DNA of 37,502 bases. Origin: Fibrobacter succinogenes (GTDB lineage: Bacteria; Fibrobacterota; Fibrobacteria; Fibrobacterales; Fibrobacteraceae). The notes beneath the pieces are model-generated. The model was not told the DNA's origin, made no database searches, and saw only the letters and a list, made by a program, of their open reading frames with translations. Positions 14,647 to 22,531 of this stretch are shown here, one piece after another (position 1 is the first letter of the stretch; the number at the start of each line of letters is the position of its first letter). Location: positions 1 through 37,502 of the forward strand of contig CACXXH010000017.1 of NCBI GenBank assembly GCA_902771595.1. Reading direction: 5' to 3'. The position numbers and the translations under genes were made by a program.

Positions 14647-16509
14647 TTACTTCACGATTTTTGCGTCCTGAACCTTCTTGCCGTTCAGTTTGCCGGAAGG
14701 ATTGGCCGGAACATTGTTCCTGTTCAAAATCTTGTACTGGACGATGGTCCAGATGTTACTGATAATCCAGTAGAGCACGAGGCCGGAGGGCATCACCGCG
14801 CTGAAGACGAACATCATGGCGGGCATCATCCACACCATCATCTTCTGCTGGGCCGGGTCCATGCCGGCGCTGCCGCTCATGGTGATCTTCGTCTGGAAGT
14901 AGGTCGTCACGACCATGATCCACGGGAGAATCGCAAGGCCCGCAGGCATGATGAACGGGATAGAAATTCCGCTCCACACCACGTCGATCTTGCTCAGGTC
15001 GGTAATCCACAGGAATGCGGGCATGCCGCGCAGTTCAATCGCGCGCCCGAGCACAAAGAACAAGCCCATGAAAATCGGCATCTGGAACAGCATCGGCAGG
15101 CAGCCCGTGCAACTGGAGAACGGGTTCACGTTGTTCTTCGAGTAAAGTTCCATCATGGCGGCCTGCTTCTTCTGCGGGTCGCTCCTGTACTTCACGTTGA
15201 TCTCGTCCATCTGGGGCTTGAGCGCCGCGAGACCGCGGGTAGCCTTCATCTGCTTGATGGTAAAGGGAGTCGTGAAGGCGCGCACGATAATCGTGATAAG
15301 GAGGATGGCCACCGCGTAGTTCGGGATAATCGAGTAGAAGAACTTGAGGAGCTTGAGGAGCCACTTGCAAATCCACACGAACCAGACGCTGGAACCGAGG
15401 AACCACTTGGAACCCGTCACGATAATCTTTTCGTAATCCTGGCCGAACGCTTCAATTTCATCCCACTGGAGCGGGAGAACCATGAAGTTGAACGCCACAG
15501 AATCGGCGCGCACGCCATCGGCGATGGTAAGGCTGTAGGTACCGGGATCGGACTTGCCTTCGGCAGTGACATTGATATGCTTGGCCTTCACCTTGGCCGG
15601 CACCGGGCTATCGAACTGTACCGACATCGCCACATACTTGCGGCGCAGGCCCACCCAGTAGTAATCGGCCTCGTCGAGGGTCATGGCGTCGGTAAACGAT
15701 TCACGCTCGGTGATGTTGTTGTTCTTGTAAATGACTTCGCTGAAGAAGTAGCTCGCACCGCCGAGGCTCTTGCCCTTCGGGATGACTTCCGTTTCCTTCA
15801 TGCCGCCATTCCACGAAAGTTCGTAGGCAGTGGGGTTGAACCCGACAAACTTGTTCACCTGACGGACGGCGGCACCTTCCTTCGTAAAGCCGTAGCTACG
15901 CACGACCTTGTTGCCGTTCACGTCGGCAAAGGTAAATTGCACGCTCGTATCAGCATCCACCGTAATCCATTCCGGAGCATCGACTGCAAACAAGGCTTCG
16001 CTCAGGTCAGCCCCGCCAAGCTTCAGGTCCAAGGCGCCAAGCGTCGTATCCTGGATGAGCTCGGGGTAGTTGCCGGCACTGTCCTTCAGCGCCTTCACGA
16101 TGACGCTCTGGACCTTGCCGCCCTTGTTGGAGAGCGTCATGATGAACTTGTCCGTCTCGACGGTCACCGTGCGCGGGACAATCGCGGGAGCCGGGGCAGC
16201 CACGGAATCGGCAGCGGCGACATTCGCGGAATCGACGACAGCGGCACTGTCGGCAGCGACAACGGCGGCCCCGGAATTCTGCGGGGCAGCGCCAAGTACG
16301 GGAGGTTCCTTCTCTTCGGGCTTGTTCACCGGGAGCACCAGTTCGGAAGGCTTGCCAGCTTCCGCAACCTGTGCCGCGGCAGCCTTCTGTGCTTCCGCCT
16401 GGGCGGCGCGGGCCTTAGCCTTGGCCTCTTCGTTCGAGGCATTCATCGTCATCCACACGATGATGATTGCCGCCATGAGTATGGAACCAATAATGGTATT
16501 CTTATTCAT
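14647..16509 (-). CDS. yidC: Membrane protein insertase YidC
   Basis: YidC inserts and folds inner-membrane proteins alone or with SecYEG. The 620-residue product is the Gram-negative form: an N-terminal signal anchor (TIIGSILMAAIIIVWMTM), a large periplasmic domain (about 110-370) and the conserved transmembrane core. The core contains IKQMKATRGLAALKPQMDE, KNNVNPFSSCTGCLPMLFQMP and FLWITDLSKID. A long Ala/Glu/Lys-rich linker (about 25-105) separates anchor and domain. The ribosome site is AAGGAA and the gap from yidD is two bases. Confidence 0.96.
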   Translation of the reverse strand: MNKNTIIGSILMAAIIIVWMTMNASNEEAKAKARAAQAEAQKAAAAQVAEAGKPSELVLPVNKPEEKEPPVLGAAPQNSGAAVVAADSAAVVDSANVAAADSVAAPAPAIVPRTVTVETDKFIMTLSNKGGKVQSVIVKALKDSAGNYPELIQDTTLGALDLKLGGADLSEALFAVDAPEWITVDADTSVQFTFADVNGNKVVRSYGFTKEGAAVRQVNKFVGFNPTAYELSWNGGMKETEVIPKGKSLGGASYFFSEVIYKNNNITERESFTDAMTLDEADYYWVGLRRKYVAMSVQFDSPVPAKVKAKHINVTAEGKSDPGTYSLTIADGVRADSVAFNFMVLPLQWDEIEAFGQDYEKIIVTGSKWFLGSSVWFVWICKWLLKLLKFFYSIIPNYAVAILLITIIVRAFTTPFTIKQMKATRGLAALKPQMDEINVKYRSDPQKKQAAMMELYSKNNVNPFSSCTGCLPMLFQMPIFMGLFFVLGRAIELRGMPAFLWITDLSKIDVVWSGISIPFIMPAGLAILPWIMVVTTYFQTKITMSGSAGMDPAQQKMMVWMMPAMMFVFSAVMPSGLVLYWIISNIWTIVQYKILNRNNVPANPSGKLNGKKVQDAKIVK

Positions 16510-16511
16510 CT

Positions 16512-16757
16512 CTATTCCTTCCTGGGCGGAACCGGATCATAGCCGCCCTTGCAGAATGGGTTGCATCTCAGAATTCTAAAAGCCGCAAGATAGAAACCTT
16601 TGAAGGGCCCGTGGACCCGGAAAGCCTCTATCGCATACTGGGAGCAGGTCGGCCTAAACCTGCACACCCCGTGAAAAAAGAACGGATGGACCAGCTGGTA
16701 AAGTCGAATCGGCGCGATCAGCACCTCCACCAGCAAATCCCTAGCCTTCGTGAGCAT
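16512..16757 (-). CDS. yidD: Membrane protein insertion efficiency factor YidD
   Basis: A small protein (81 residues from ATG 16757; 85 from a GTG at 16769) with the YidD core [30 protein letters not shown] and [17 protein letters not shown], including the conserved Cys residues. It assists YidC-dependent insertion and is membrane-associated through an amphipathic N-terminal helix. The gene overlaps the end of rnpA and directly precedes yidC, the standard order. Confidence 0.92.
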   Translation of the reverse strand: MLTKARDLLVEVLIAPIRLYQLVHPFFFHGVCRFRPTCSQYAIEAFRVHGPFKGFYLAAFRILRCNPFCKGGYDPVPPRKE

Positions 16758-17115
16758 TCTCCGAACCACCTTCCGGCAACGCCCATTCCATTTTGCGGAA
16801 TATCTTCAGGGCAGATTCCCTGAGGCGCTCCGGCGTCATTTCCTTGGACGAGTCGTTCACGATGACCATCGCCCAAACCGGCTTGCTTATGGCGGGGACC
16901 ATCCCGAAGAACAGCGGTCGCAGAATTCTACGGCACTTGTTACGGTAGACCGCGTTCCCGTTCTTCTTTTTCGCCAAAAAACAAAAACGACAAAAACCGT
17001 CCGGGCTGTCAATCCATCGCATCGACAGGGACGGTGCGCGGACGAATTTCCCTTGGACGGCTACTTGCCGATAAGCAGGCTGGTTTGGCAGCCGGTAAGA
17101 ACGCAGAGCGGCCAT
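16741..17115 (-). CDS. rnpA: Ribonuclease P protein component
   Basis: RnpA binds RNase P RNA for tRNA 5' processing. The signature [17 protein letters not shown] corresponds to the family's RNR block, with the N-terminal [13 protein letters not shown] and [11 protein letters not shown] strands. I prefer the ATG at 17115 (124 residues), preceded by GGGGTGGG, over a GTG three codons upstream. An insertion-like stretch [16 protein letters not shown] sits before the motif. It lies 15 bases after rpmH and overlaps yidD by 17 bases. Confidence 0.9.
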   Translation of the reverse strand: MAALRSYRLPNQPAYRQVAVQGKFVRAPSLSMRWIDSPDGFCRFCFLAKKKNGNAVYRNKCRRILRPLFFGMVPAISKPVWAMVIVNDSSKEMTPERLRESALKIFRKMEWALPEGGSENAHEG

Positions 17116-17130
17116 ATGGCCCACCCCGAC

Positions 17131-17286
17131 TTACTTCTTGTAGATGGAATCGCTGATGGTGAGGCGCTTGCGACCCTTGGCACGACGACGGCTCAGGACG
17201 GCACGACCCCAGCGGTCTTCCATGCGGGCCATGAAACCATGCTTGTTGACGCGCTTACGATTGTGAGGCTGGAATGTTCTTTTCAT
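17131..17286 (-). CDS. rpmH: 50S ribosomal protein L34
   Basis: The 51-residue basic protein starts [18 protein letters not shown] and contains [15 protein letters not shown], the near-universal L34 pattern. A longer frame to 17343 has no family support, and AAAGG precedes the chosen ATG. A short C-terminal extension (TISDSIYKK) follows the usual end. It leads the rnpA-yidD-yidC transcript. No dnaA or origin is seen next to it in this window. Confidence 0.97.
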   Translation of the reverse strand: MKRTFQPHNRKRVNKHGFMARMEDRWGRAVLSRRRAKGRKRLTISDSIYKK

Positions 17287-17322
17287 GATAAAACCTTTTT
17301 CTTTGCAAAATTTTGAGCCACA

Positions 17323-17350
17323 AAAATAGCAAAAAATTCGCATATATCAA
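17323..17350 (-). promoter_or_regulatory. Sigma-70-like promoter of rpmH
   Basis: TTGATA (17350-17345) and TATTTT (17328-17323) on the minus strand are separated by 16 bases, with transcription predicted to begin near 17316, about 30 bases before the rpmH ATG. Confidence 0.6.
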
Positions 17351-17387
17351 GGGGTTGCGCCACCGCTATTGACCTTTTTTAACGGCA

Positions 17388-17406
17388 TCCTGGCCTATCC
17401 CCAGGA
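17388..17406. other. Short inverted repeat between the GGDEF-like gene and rpmH
   Basis: TCCTGG-CCTATCC-CCAGGA is a six-base-pair hairpin 42 bases past the stop of the GGDEF-like gene, without an adjacent T-run. It may be a weak transcript end or an operator near the rpmH promoter. Confidence 0.3.
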
Positions 17407-17447
17407 ACGTCCGTAATTAATTAACAATCTATCAACAGGGTTTATGT

Positions 17448-18533
17448 TTAGTCCGTCATCGCACGGACCTGGTTCTTGTAGCGCGTTTTGAAACTGTCGA
17501 GGAGGGAATCCACCTTCTTCAGCAGGCGCTCGCGGTCGAACTCGTTCTCGTCGCGGCAGGGAACAAGGCCGCCGCTGATAGTGATGCGCAGGCGCGAGTC
17601 GAAACTCCAGGTAAGGTTCGAAACGCTCTCGCGGAATTCATCCGCGCGCACGAACGCGTCGACATCGGAATCGACCGCCATTATGTAAAGGAAGGTGTCC
17701 TCGCCATAGCGCGCACCGCACTCGCCCACGTCTTCGTTGACAATCTTCCACAAGGCGTGGGCCACATCGCACACGATCCTGTCGCCCATCACGTGACCGT
17801 ACGTATCGTTCAGGTTCTTGAAGTCGTCGATGGTGAACATGAACATGTAGAACTTCTCGCGGCTATGCCACACGATGTTCTCGAGGTACTGGATGACATG
17901 ACGGCGGTTGTAGAGCTCGGTGAGGGAATCGTGCTTGGACTGGTAATCCAGCTTGTTCAGGAGGCGTTCCCTCTGGATGCGCTCGTTCACGTACGCGTTT
18001 ATCGCAAACGAGCAAATCAGGAACAGGCTCAAGGCGACAAGCACGTAGTTGGACGCGTAGTCCAGGTAAATGATGTCCCAAGACGGCTTAATCGGAATCC
18101 AGTCGGGATGAAGCCAGGCGACTGAGAAAACCAGGAAGCCCGCAATTATCGTAAGGGTTGCCGAAAAGAAGCGGATCCTGCGGTTGTCGATAAAGCTACT
18201 GAGGAAGGGACCTACCAGCAGGTAGTACGGCCCGGCACTATCCGTCGCACCGCAGAAGAAGAACTGTATGGGAGAATAAACACACGAATAATAGATGATC
18301 AGGATGAAAAACCCGGCGGAGTAGTACCCCGTCTTCCTGACGAACAACGCCACCACGACACTCACGACCACGTTCGCAAGGCACAACATTTCCGCCGAGC
18401 GGTTGACCTGTTCGGCCATGGTGATAAAGGTTCCGAAAATGGATACGATGATGACAATACCCTGGATAATCCAGAACAGCTTCTGCTCCAGAGTCTCGAG
18501 GTTGTCCCAGAACCTTTTAACGCGTACTACCAT
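17448..18533 (-). CDS. Membrane protein with a degenerate GGDEF domain
   Basis: The 361-residue protein has about six hydrophobic segments (residues 18-205) and a C-terminal GGDEF-fold domain (about 195-355). The fold is clear from DSLTELYNRRHVIQYLE, TIDDFKNLNDTYGHVMGD and LRITISGGLVPCR. The active-site loop reads RYGEDTF where RxGGEEF is expected, so both catalytic-loop glycines and the acid pattern are altered. Diguanylate cyclase activity is therefore doubtful; a receptor or structural role is likelier. It diverges from divIVA over a 118-bp gap. Confidence 0.85.
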   Translation of the reverse strand: MVVRVKRFWDNLETLEQKLFWIIQGIVIIVSIFGTFITMAEQVNRSAEMLCLANVVVSVVVALFVRKTGYYSAGFFILIIYYSCVYSPIQFFFCGATDSAGPYYLLVGPFLSSFIDNRRIRFFSATLTIIAGFLVFSVAWLHPDWIPIKPSWDIIYLDYASNYVLVALSLFLICSFAINAYVNERIQRERLLNKLDYQSKHDSLTELYNRRHVIQYLENIVWHSREKFYMFMFTIDDFKNLNDTYGHVMGDRIVCDVAHALWKIVNEDVGECGARYGEDTFLYIMAVDSDVDAFVRADEFRESVSNLTWSFDSRLRITISGGLVPCRDENEFDRERLLKKVDSLLDSFKTRYKNQVRAMTD

Positions 18534-18651
18534 ATAATGTCCACACTCTTATATCTAATATAACTAGAGATTTACCAAAAGGGACAAAATTTGCCAAAAT
18601 TATTTTATATTTCCGTAGAGAAAACGACAATAACATCACGGCAGGCATACA
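18534..18651. promoter_or_regulatory. Divergent promoter region, GGDEF-like gene / divIVA
   Basis: An AT-rich 118-bp gap with TATATC/TATAT-like -10 candidates on both strands (for example TATATT near 18605 towards divIVA). No -35 box at good spacing stands out, so only the region is called. Confidence 0.35.
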
Positions 18652-19188
18652 ATGGAACTCACACCGCTCGACATCCGAAACCAGACATTTCACAAGAAAT
18701 CGTTCGGCGGCATCGACGCCGAAGAAGTCAAGGCTTTCCTGGAAACCGCAGCGACGGCTTTCGAGCAGCTCTCCCGCAACCGTACCGACCTGAACGAACG
18801 CCTGAAGATTGCCGAAGAGCGCGTGAACTACTACCGCCAAATCGAGAAGACCATCCAGGACGCCGTCATTACCATGCAGCGTACCGTGGACGAGGTGAAG
18901 GCGACCGCCGAGAAGGAAGCCGAAATCATCATCGCCGAGGCGAAGGCCAGGGCCGTCCGTGAAGTGGAGTCCACCAAGAAGCAGGCCGAAGACCTGCGCG
19001 CCGAAATTGAGCAGCTGAAGCAGCTCCGCAGCAATTACTTCATCCGCTGCCGCTCGCTTATCCGCGGGCAAGAAGAACTCCTCGCCGCCATGGAAAACGA
19101 CCAGAGGGAATTCGACGCCCCCGCGACGGCAAACCCGCCCAGGACAGCGACTCCGGGCGTTTCCTCCAGCGGGAACGTCCTCGCCTAG
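18652..19188 (+). CDS. divIVA: DivIVA-domain protein
   Basis: The 178-residue protein begins with the DivIVA membrane-binding domain: LTPLDIRNQTFHKKSFGG-IDAEEVKAFLE aligns with the typical LTPLDIxxKxF...GYDxxEVxxFLD. A long coiled coil (about 40-135) with regular Glu/Lys/Ala heptads follows, then a Pro/Thr/Ser-rich tail. DivIVA proteins sit at curved membranes (poles, septum) and recruit partners; they are best known from Gram-positives and less common in Gram-negatives. yggU starts one base after the stop, as in several genomes where the two are linked. Confidence 0.88.
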   Translation: MELTPLDIRNQTFHKKSFGGIDAEEVKAFLETAATAFEQLSRNRTDLNERLKIAEERVNYYRQIEKTIQDAVITMQRTVDEVKATAEKEAEIIIAEAKARAVREVESTKKQAEDLRAEIEQLKQLRSNYFIRCRSLIRGQEELLAAMENDQREFDAPATANPPRTATPGVSSSGNVLA

Positions 19189-19189
19189 C

Positions 19190-19414
19190 ATGCGCGTCAA
19201 CATCAAGGTACATGCGCGGAGCAAGCGCGAAAGCGTGACCCCGCAACCCGACGGAAGCCTCAAGGTCGAGGTGAAGGCGCCGCCCGTAGAGGGCGCCGCG
19301 AACGAGGCCATCTGCGAACTGCTCGCAGAGCACTTCAAGGTGCACAAGCGCGACGTGAAAGTCGTCCTCGGCTCCACGAACAACAAGAAAGTCGTCGAAA
19401 TCGCCGGGATATAA
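19190..19414 (+). CDS. DUF167/YggU family protein
   Basis: A 74-residue protein of the YggU/DUF167 fold. The motifs are VHARSKRESV, VEVKAPPVEGAANEAICELLAEHF and the C-terminal VLGSTNNKKVVEI. The function of the family is unknown. It follows divIVA after one base and is therefore presumably translated from the same message. Confidence 0.9.
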   Translation: MRVNIKVHARSKRESVTPQPDGSLKVEVKAPPVEGAANEAICELLAEHFKVHKRDVKVVLGSTNNKKVVEIAGI

Positions 19415-19445
19415 GTAGGCCCCTCCCGCATCATTCCATATACGG

Positions 19446-19474
19446 AAAAGCCCCAGGATAAACCTGGGACTTTT
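19446..19474. terminator. Bidirectional terminator between yggU and the GH30 gene
   Basis: CCCAGG-ATAAA-CCTGGG with flanking AAAAG / CTTTT gives a hairpin followed by T-runs on both strands. It serves the convergent ends of the divIVA-yggU transcript and the GH30 gene. Confidence 0.8.
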
Positions 19475-19496
19475 GATTTTATCTAGGAAAGAAGAT

Positions 19497-21593
19497 CTAC
19501 TTGGTCACGGAGAACCGGAACATCTTGCCGCCGCGGAGAGGCTTCGCGATAAACATGCCTCCGTTACGGACAAGCCCGGCCGTTTTCGCCTTGACATCGG
19601 CAATGCCCGCAGCCTCGATACGCCCGAGGAACATGCCCGTCACGTCGTAAATACCGTATGCGACAGGCGACTGGCCAGCATCAAATTTCATACCGATGGA
19701 AATCGGGTCGCAAGGTTCCTCCGTGCACTGGCTGGAACCGTTCGAGAATGCAAAATAGTCCACATCGAACCAGGAGCCAGTCACCGTCATGCGGAGGATA
19801 TGCTCGCCGGCCGGAAGGGGTACGGTCGCCTTCACATCCTTGAACTCGTCCCAGCTCGTTCCTGACACCGGAACTTCGGCAACAGTATTCCCATCTACGG
19901 AAAGCGAGAAGCCCGCAGTCGAATTGTCCGTCGCCACAGAGGCAACCATCGAATAGTCACCCGCCTCCTTCACGTTCACGGTATATTCGAGCCATTCGCC
20001 TTCCTGGTTGTGGCCCACGACATAACCCGTCGCCTTCTTGTAGACGTCGACACCCGTACCTTCGCGGTAATCGCTGCATTCGGCATTCTTGCCTTCGTCC
20101 GTACAAGCATGGTTGTCCGAGTCAGCATCGTTGCAGGTCTTGTTTTCCTTGCCCGTACCCGGAATGTCGAAATTTTCGGCCTCGATCTTGCCCGGGAGTT
20201 CAACGGCCTTGCCGCCATAAGGCTGGCGCGGTACAGGATCGGCCGGCGTACCCACGCCCACGAGCGTCACGATGCAGTCCTTGTTGCTCGTGTTGCCAGC
20301 ATCCATCGTAATCGTCACTTCGCCATTCTTGACTTCGACTTCGCCTTCGTCCTTAGCGTTTTTCGCCTCGCTGGTAGTGTATACACGGAAGGTTTGAACA
20401 TCGGCGCCCTGCACCTTCACTGTCACAGTCTTGCCTTTCTTATAGTCGCGATTCACAAGAACCACGATAACGCTGTCTCCGCCGGCGCTCTTGTAGGCGC
20501 TAGCAAACAAGTTCGATTCGGGTTTGGCGGTCGCACCCACGCGAATAGCCCCAGGGCGGATAAAGCGAGCGAACTGGCTCATCACGTAACCGCGCTTACT
20601 GATTTTGCCAATTTCGTTCTGCGGGACCTGAAGCTTGTTGCCGAAGTCCCTATCCATGATAAGGCCGTAGCAGCGGCGGATGTACCACCAAGTATATTGG
20701 TTGAAATTGCCAATGACAAGGCCTCGATGAATTTCGTAAGCCAAATCCATCGCGCGCACCGTATCGTAAACAGCCGTATTCGCCTGGTCGCCCGTCTTCA
20801 TGTACTTGCGCCAGTAATTGCCGCTCCCCTGGCTTTCAGTGTAGTGTTCCGTCATCCAGCGTTCTATGCCCTTCTGGTCGGCCAGTTTATACGCAAAAAA
20901 GTCGTCGCCCGTAGAGGCCTGGCTCGCATAGAAGTGCGCCCCGAGGATATCCCAGTTCTTGAGGGCGTTGGGGTCGTTCAGCACTTTGTTATAGAGATTC
21001 TTGTCGTACTTGAACGATTCTGTCGAAATCACCTTCGTGCCGTTCTTGCGCATCTGATCGGCATAGCCCTTGGTGAAGTTGTAAATTTCATCGGCACTCC
21101 AGCAAGCCCATTCTCCGCACCAGTCCGGTTCGTTGCTGATGGAAATTGCATACAGGGGAACCCCCTGGTTTTTCATGTATGCCGTAAAGCTGTTCAAGTG
21201 ATCAACATATTTCTGATAATCCGAAGACCTTATATGCTGATTGGCACCTGCATAAGGCGATGTCCAGGGCGTCGCATAAAGAATAAAGTCATCGCCAGCA
21301 TACTTCTTTGCAGATTTTGCTGCAGCGACTTCCTTGTTGAAATCATTGGAACTGGCGTACACGGGAATACGGAGCGTATTGAGGCCAATCGTGCCCTCGC
21401 CCGTTCCGAACGCAAGTTTCGCATCGGCGTCGGAAAGCCCGCCGCCGTTCTGCCACTGGTTATGCACCATGCCACCGAAACCACGGATAACCTGATGCTC
21501 TTCGCTCACGTCGACGTTGACCGTCGATGCGAAAGCCATGGTGGCCAAAGCGCCACAGCCAATCGCGAGAGAGACGCTCTTGAAACAATTCAT
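19497..21593 (-). CDS. Secreted GH30 (glucuronoxylanase-like) with CBM6
   Basis: I start at ATG 21593 (698 residues) because it begins a clean signal peptide (about 1-23). Residues 25-450 are a GH30 (beta/alpha)8 barrel plus beta-side domain. The acid/base is Glu155 in SISNEPDW and the nucleophile Glu249 in WMTEH, with RGFGGMVHNQW at the front; similarity is greatest to subfamily 8 glucuronoxylanases. A CBM6 (about 467-616; GEWLEYTVNV, HILRMTVTGSWFDVDY) and a C-terminal module (about 632-698, ending GGKMFRFSVTK) follow. It probably cleaves xylan outside the cell. It shares CBM6 and tail type with the two GH43 genes. Confidence 0.88.
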   Translation of the reverse strand: MNCFKSVSLAIGCGALATMAFASTVNVDVSEEHQVIRGFGGMVHNQWQNGGGLSDADAKLAFGTGEGTIGLNTLRIPVYASSNDFNKEVAAAKSAKKYAGDDFILYATPWTSPYAGANQHIRSSDYQKYVDHLNSFTAYMKNQGVPLYAISISNEPDWCGEWACWSADEIYNFTKGYADQMRKNGTKVISTESFKYDKNLYNKVLNDPNALKNWDILGAHFYASQASTGDDFFAYKLADQKGIERWMTEHYTESQGSGNYWRKYMKTGDQANTAVYDTVRAMDLAYEIHRGLVIGNFNQYTWWYIRRCYGLIMDRDFGNKLQVPQNEIGKISKRGYVMSQFARFIRPGAIRVGATAKPESNLFASAYKSAGGDSVIVVLVNRDYKKGKTVTVKVQGADVQTFRVYTTSEAKNAKDEGEVEVKNGEVTITMDAGNTSNKDCIVTLVGVGTPADPVPRQPYGGKAVELPGKIEAENFDIPGTGKENKTCNDADSDNHACTDEGKNAECSDYREGTGVDVYKKATGYVVGHNQEGEWLEYTVNVKEAGDYSMVASVATDNSTAGFSLSVDGNTVAEVPVSGTSWDEFKDVKATVPLPAGEHILRMTVTGSWFDVDYFAFSNGSSQCTEEPCDPISIGMKFDAGQSPVAYGIYDVTGMFLGRIEAAGIADVKAKTAGLVRNGGMFIAKPLRGGKMFRFSVTK

Positions 21594-21700
21594 ATCTAAC
21601 CCTATTTCCCAACAGGAAGCCGCAGGATTGCGGTCCCATGCCATAAAGATACCCGCCCAAAGCCCGTTTTTACCCCTTTCCGGCAGATTTTCCCTTTACG
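21594..21700 (-). promoter_or_regulatory. Upstream region of the GH30 gene
   Basis: Minus-strand GGGGTAAA (21676-21669) lies 21 bases before TTTATG (21647-21642), the spacing found between GGGGTAAA and ATTATA upstream of both GH43 genes. A small hairpin CCGCA-ATCC-TGCGG (21633-21620) sits in the leader about 27 bases before the ATG. Confidence 0.4.
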
Positions 21701-21771
21701 TTTTGGTAACGGGAACCGGCCCGAATTCTCGAAATTCCAAAAATTTTGAAGAATTTCCCCTTAGAACCGAG

Positions 21772-21790
21772 CCGTTTTTTGTAAAAACGG
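21772..21790. other. Perfect eight-base-pair hairpin upstream of the AT-rich lipoprotein
   Basis: CCGTTTTT-TGT-AAAAACGG lies in the divergent gap between the GH30 gene and the plus-strand lipoprotein. There is no T-run beyond the stem on either strand; the role is unclear (operator or leader structure). Confidence 0.35.
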
Positions 21791-21845
21791 AAAAACCGCG
21801 GCATTTCCCGATGAAAACAAATTAAATTACTCCAGAGGATATAAA

Positions 21846-22454
21846 ATGCGTAAGATTTCAATCATTCTCTTCTTTATGGTTATCGGCGTTTTTCTGGGAT
21901 GCCCAACAGAAGAGTTGGAATGTACAGATTCAAATAATTTTGTCAACTTGAATGTTTTAACAACAGACAATGTCGATAGTATCCATTTTTTCCTAAATAA
22001 GAAACAAGTTTGCCATAGTAATATCGGTGTTTTCCACAATATACTTATTTGCGAAGATTCTTCCGCAAAAGGATACTTGAGCGCTATAATGGCAGACGAT
22101 GCGCCCGACGAATGCGATACTCCAAATAAAAAACTGATATGGAAAGGATTTCATTGCTTCATCGGAAATTCTTCGGACCACGTAGACATTGACTCAAGCA
22201 TTTTGAGTCTAGAAATTTTTTCCTCAGCAGGCAGTTCAATGATAAACACTTCTCAAGTCATCCTGGGTGGGCGACACATCAATATAATTCCCGAAACGGA
22301 TACCACAAAATGGTTTGGGTATGACCAAAACCCAATAAGGCCTTATTTTGACGAATTCAACACACCAGCTTTGTCGATGCGCATGGGTTGCAATAACAAC
22401 TACTGCATGGCAGCGTTACCAATGACCCAAAAAGAAATCTGTCGCGACAAATAA
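21846..22454 (+). CDS. AT-rich orphan lipoprotein
   Basis: The 202-residue product has a short type II signal peptide (ISIILFFMVIGVFLGC, Cys19) and eight or so further Cys spread through the mature part, which suggests disulphides. The ribosome site CAGAGG precedes the ATG. No family is recognisable. Codon and base use is clearly more AT-rich than in the surrounding enzymes. It lies on the opposite strand, wedged between GH30 and GH43 genes that otherwise form a same-strand cluster. Horizontal acquisition or a fast-evolving lineage-specific gene is inferred. Confidence 0.75.
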   Translation: MRKISIILFFMVIGVFLGCPTEELECTDSNNFVNLNVLTTDNVDSIHFFLNKKQVCHSNIGVFHNILICEDSSAKGYLSAIMADDAPDECDTPNKKLIWKGFHCFIGNSSDHVDIDSSILSLEIFSSAGSSMINTSQVILGGRHINIIPETDTTKWFGYDQNPIRPYFDEFNTPALSMRMGCNNNYCMAALPMTQKEICRDK

Positions 22455-22466
22455 GAATCAGAAAAA

Positions 22467-22499
22467 ACACCCTCAGACGTTTGCCCGAGGGTGTATTTT
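22467..22499. terminator. Terminator between the orphan lipoprotein and GH43-A
   Basis: ACACCCTC (22467-22474) pairs with GAGGGTGT (22487-22494) around a 12-base loop, then ATTTT on the plus strand. On the minus strand the arm is followed by TTTTTTC, so it can serve both convergent genes. Confidence 0.75.
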
Positions 22500-22531
22500 C
22501 TGGATGTGTGGTTTAGGGATTCTTTTCTGGG

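Noticed and set aside
14449..16542. 697-codon plus-strand open frame, Arg/His-rich
   Set aside because: Shadow of yidC.
17287..17447. Replication origin beside rpmH
   Set aside because: No cluster of TTATCCACA-type DnaA boxes and no dnaA or dnaN gene; only an ordinary promoter is seen.
21772..21790. Hairpin as intrinsic terminator
   Set aside because: No T-run after the stem on either strand, and no gene ends there.
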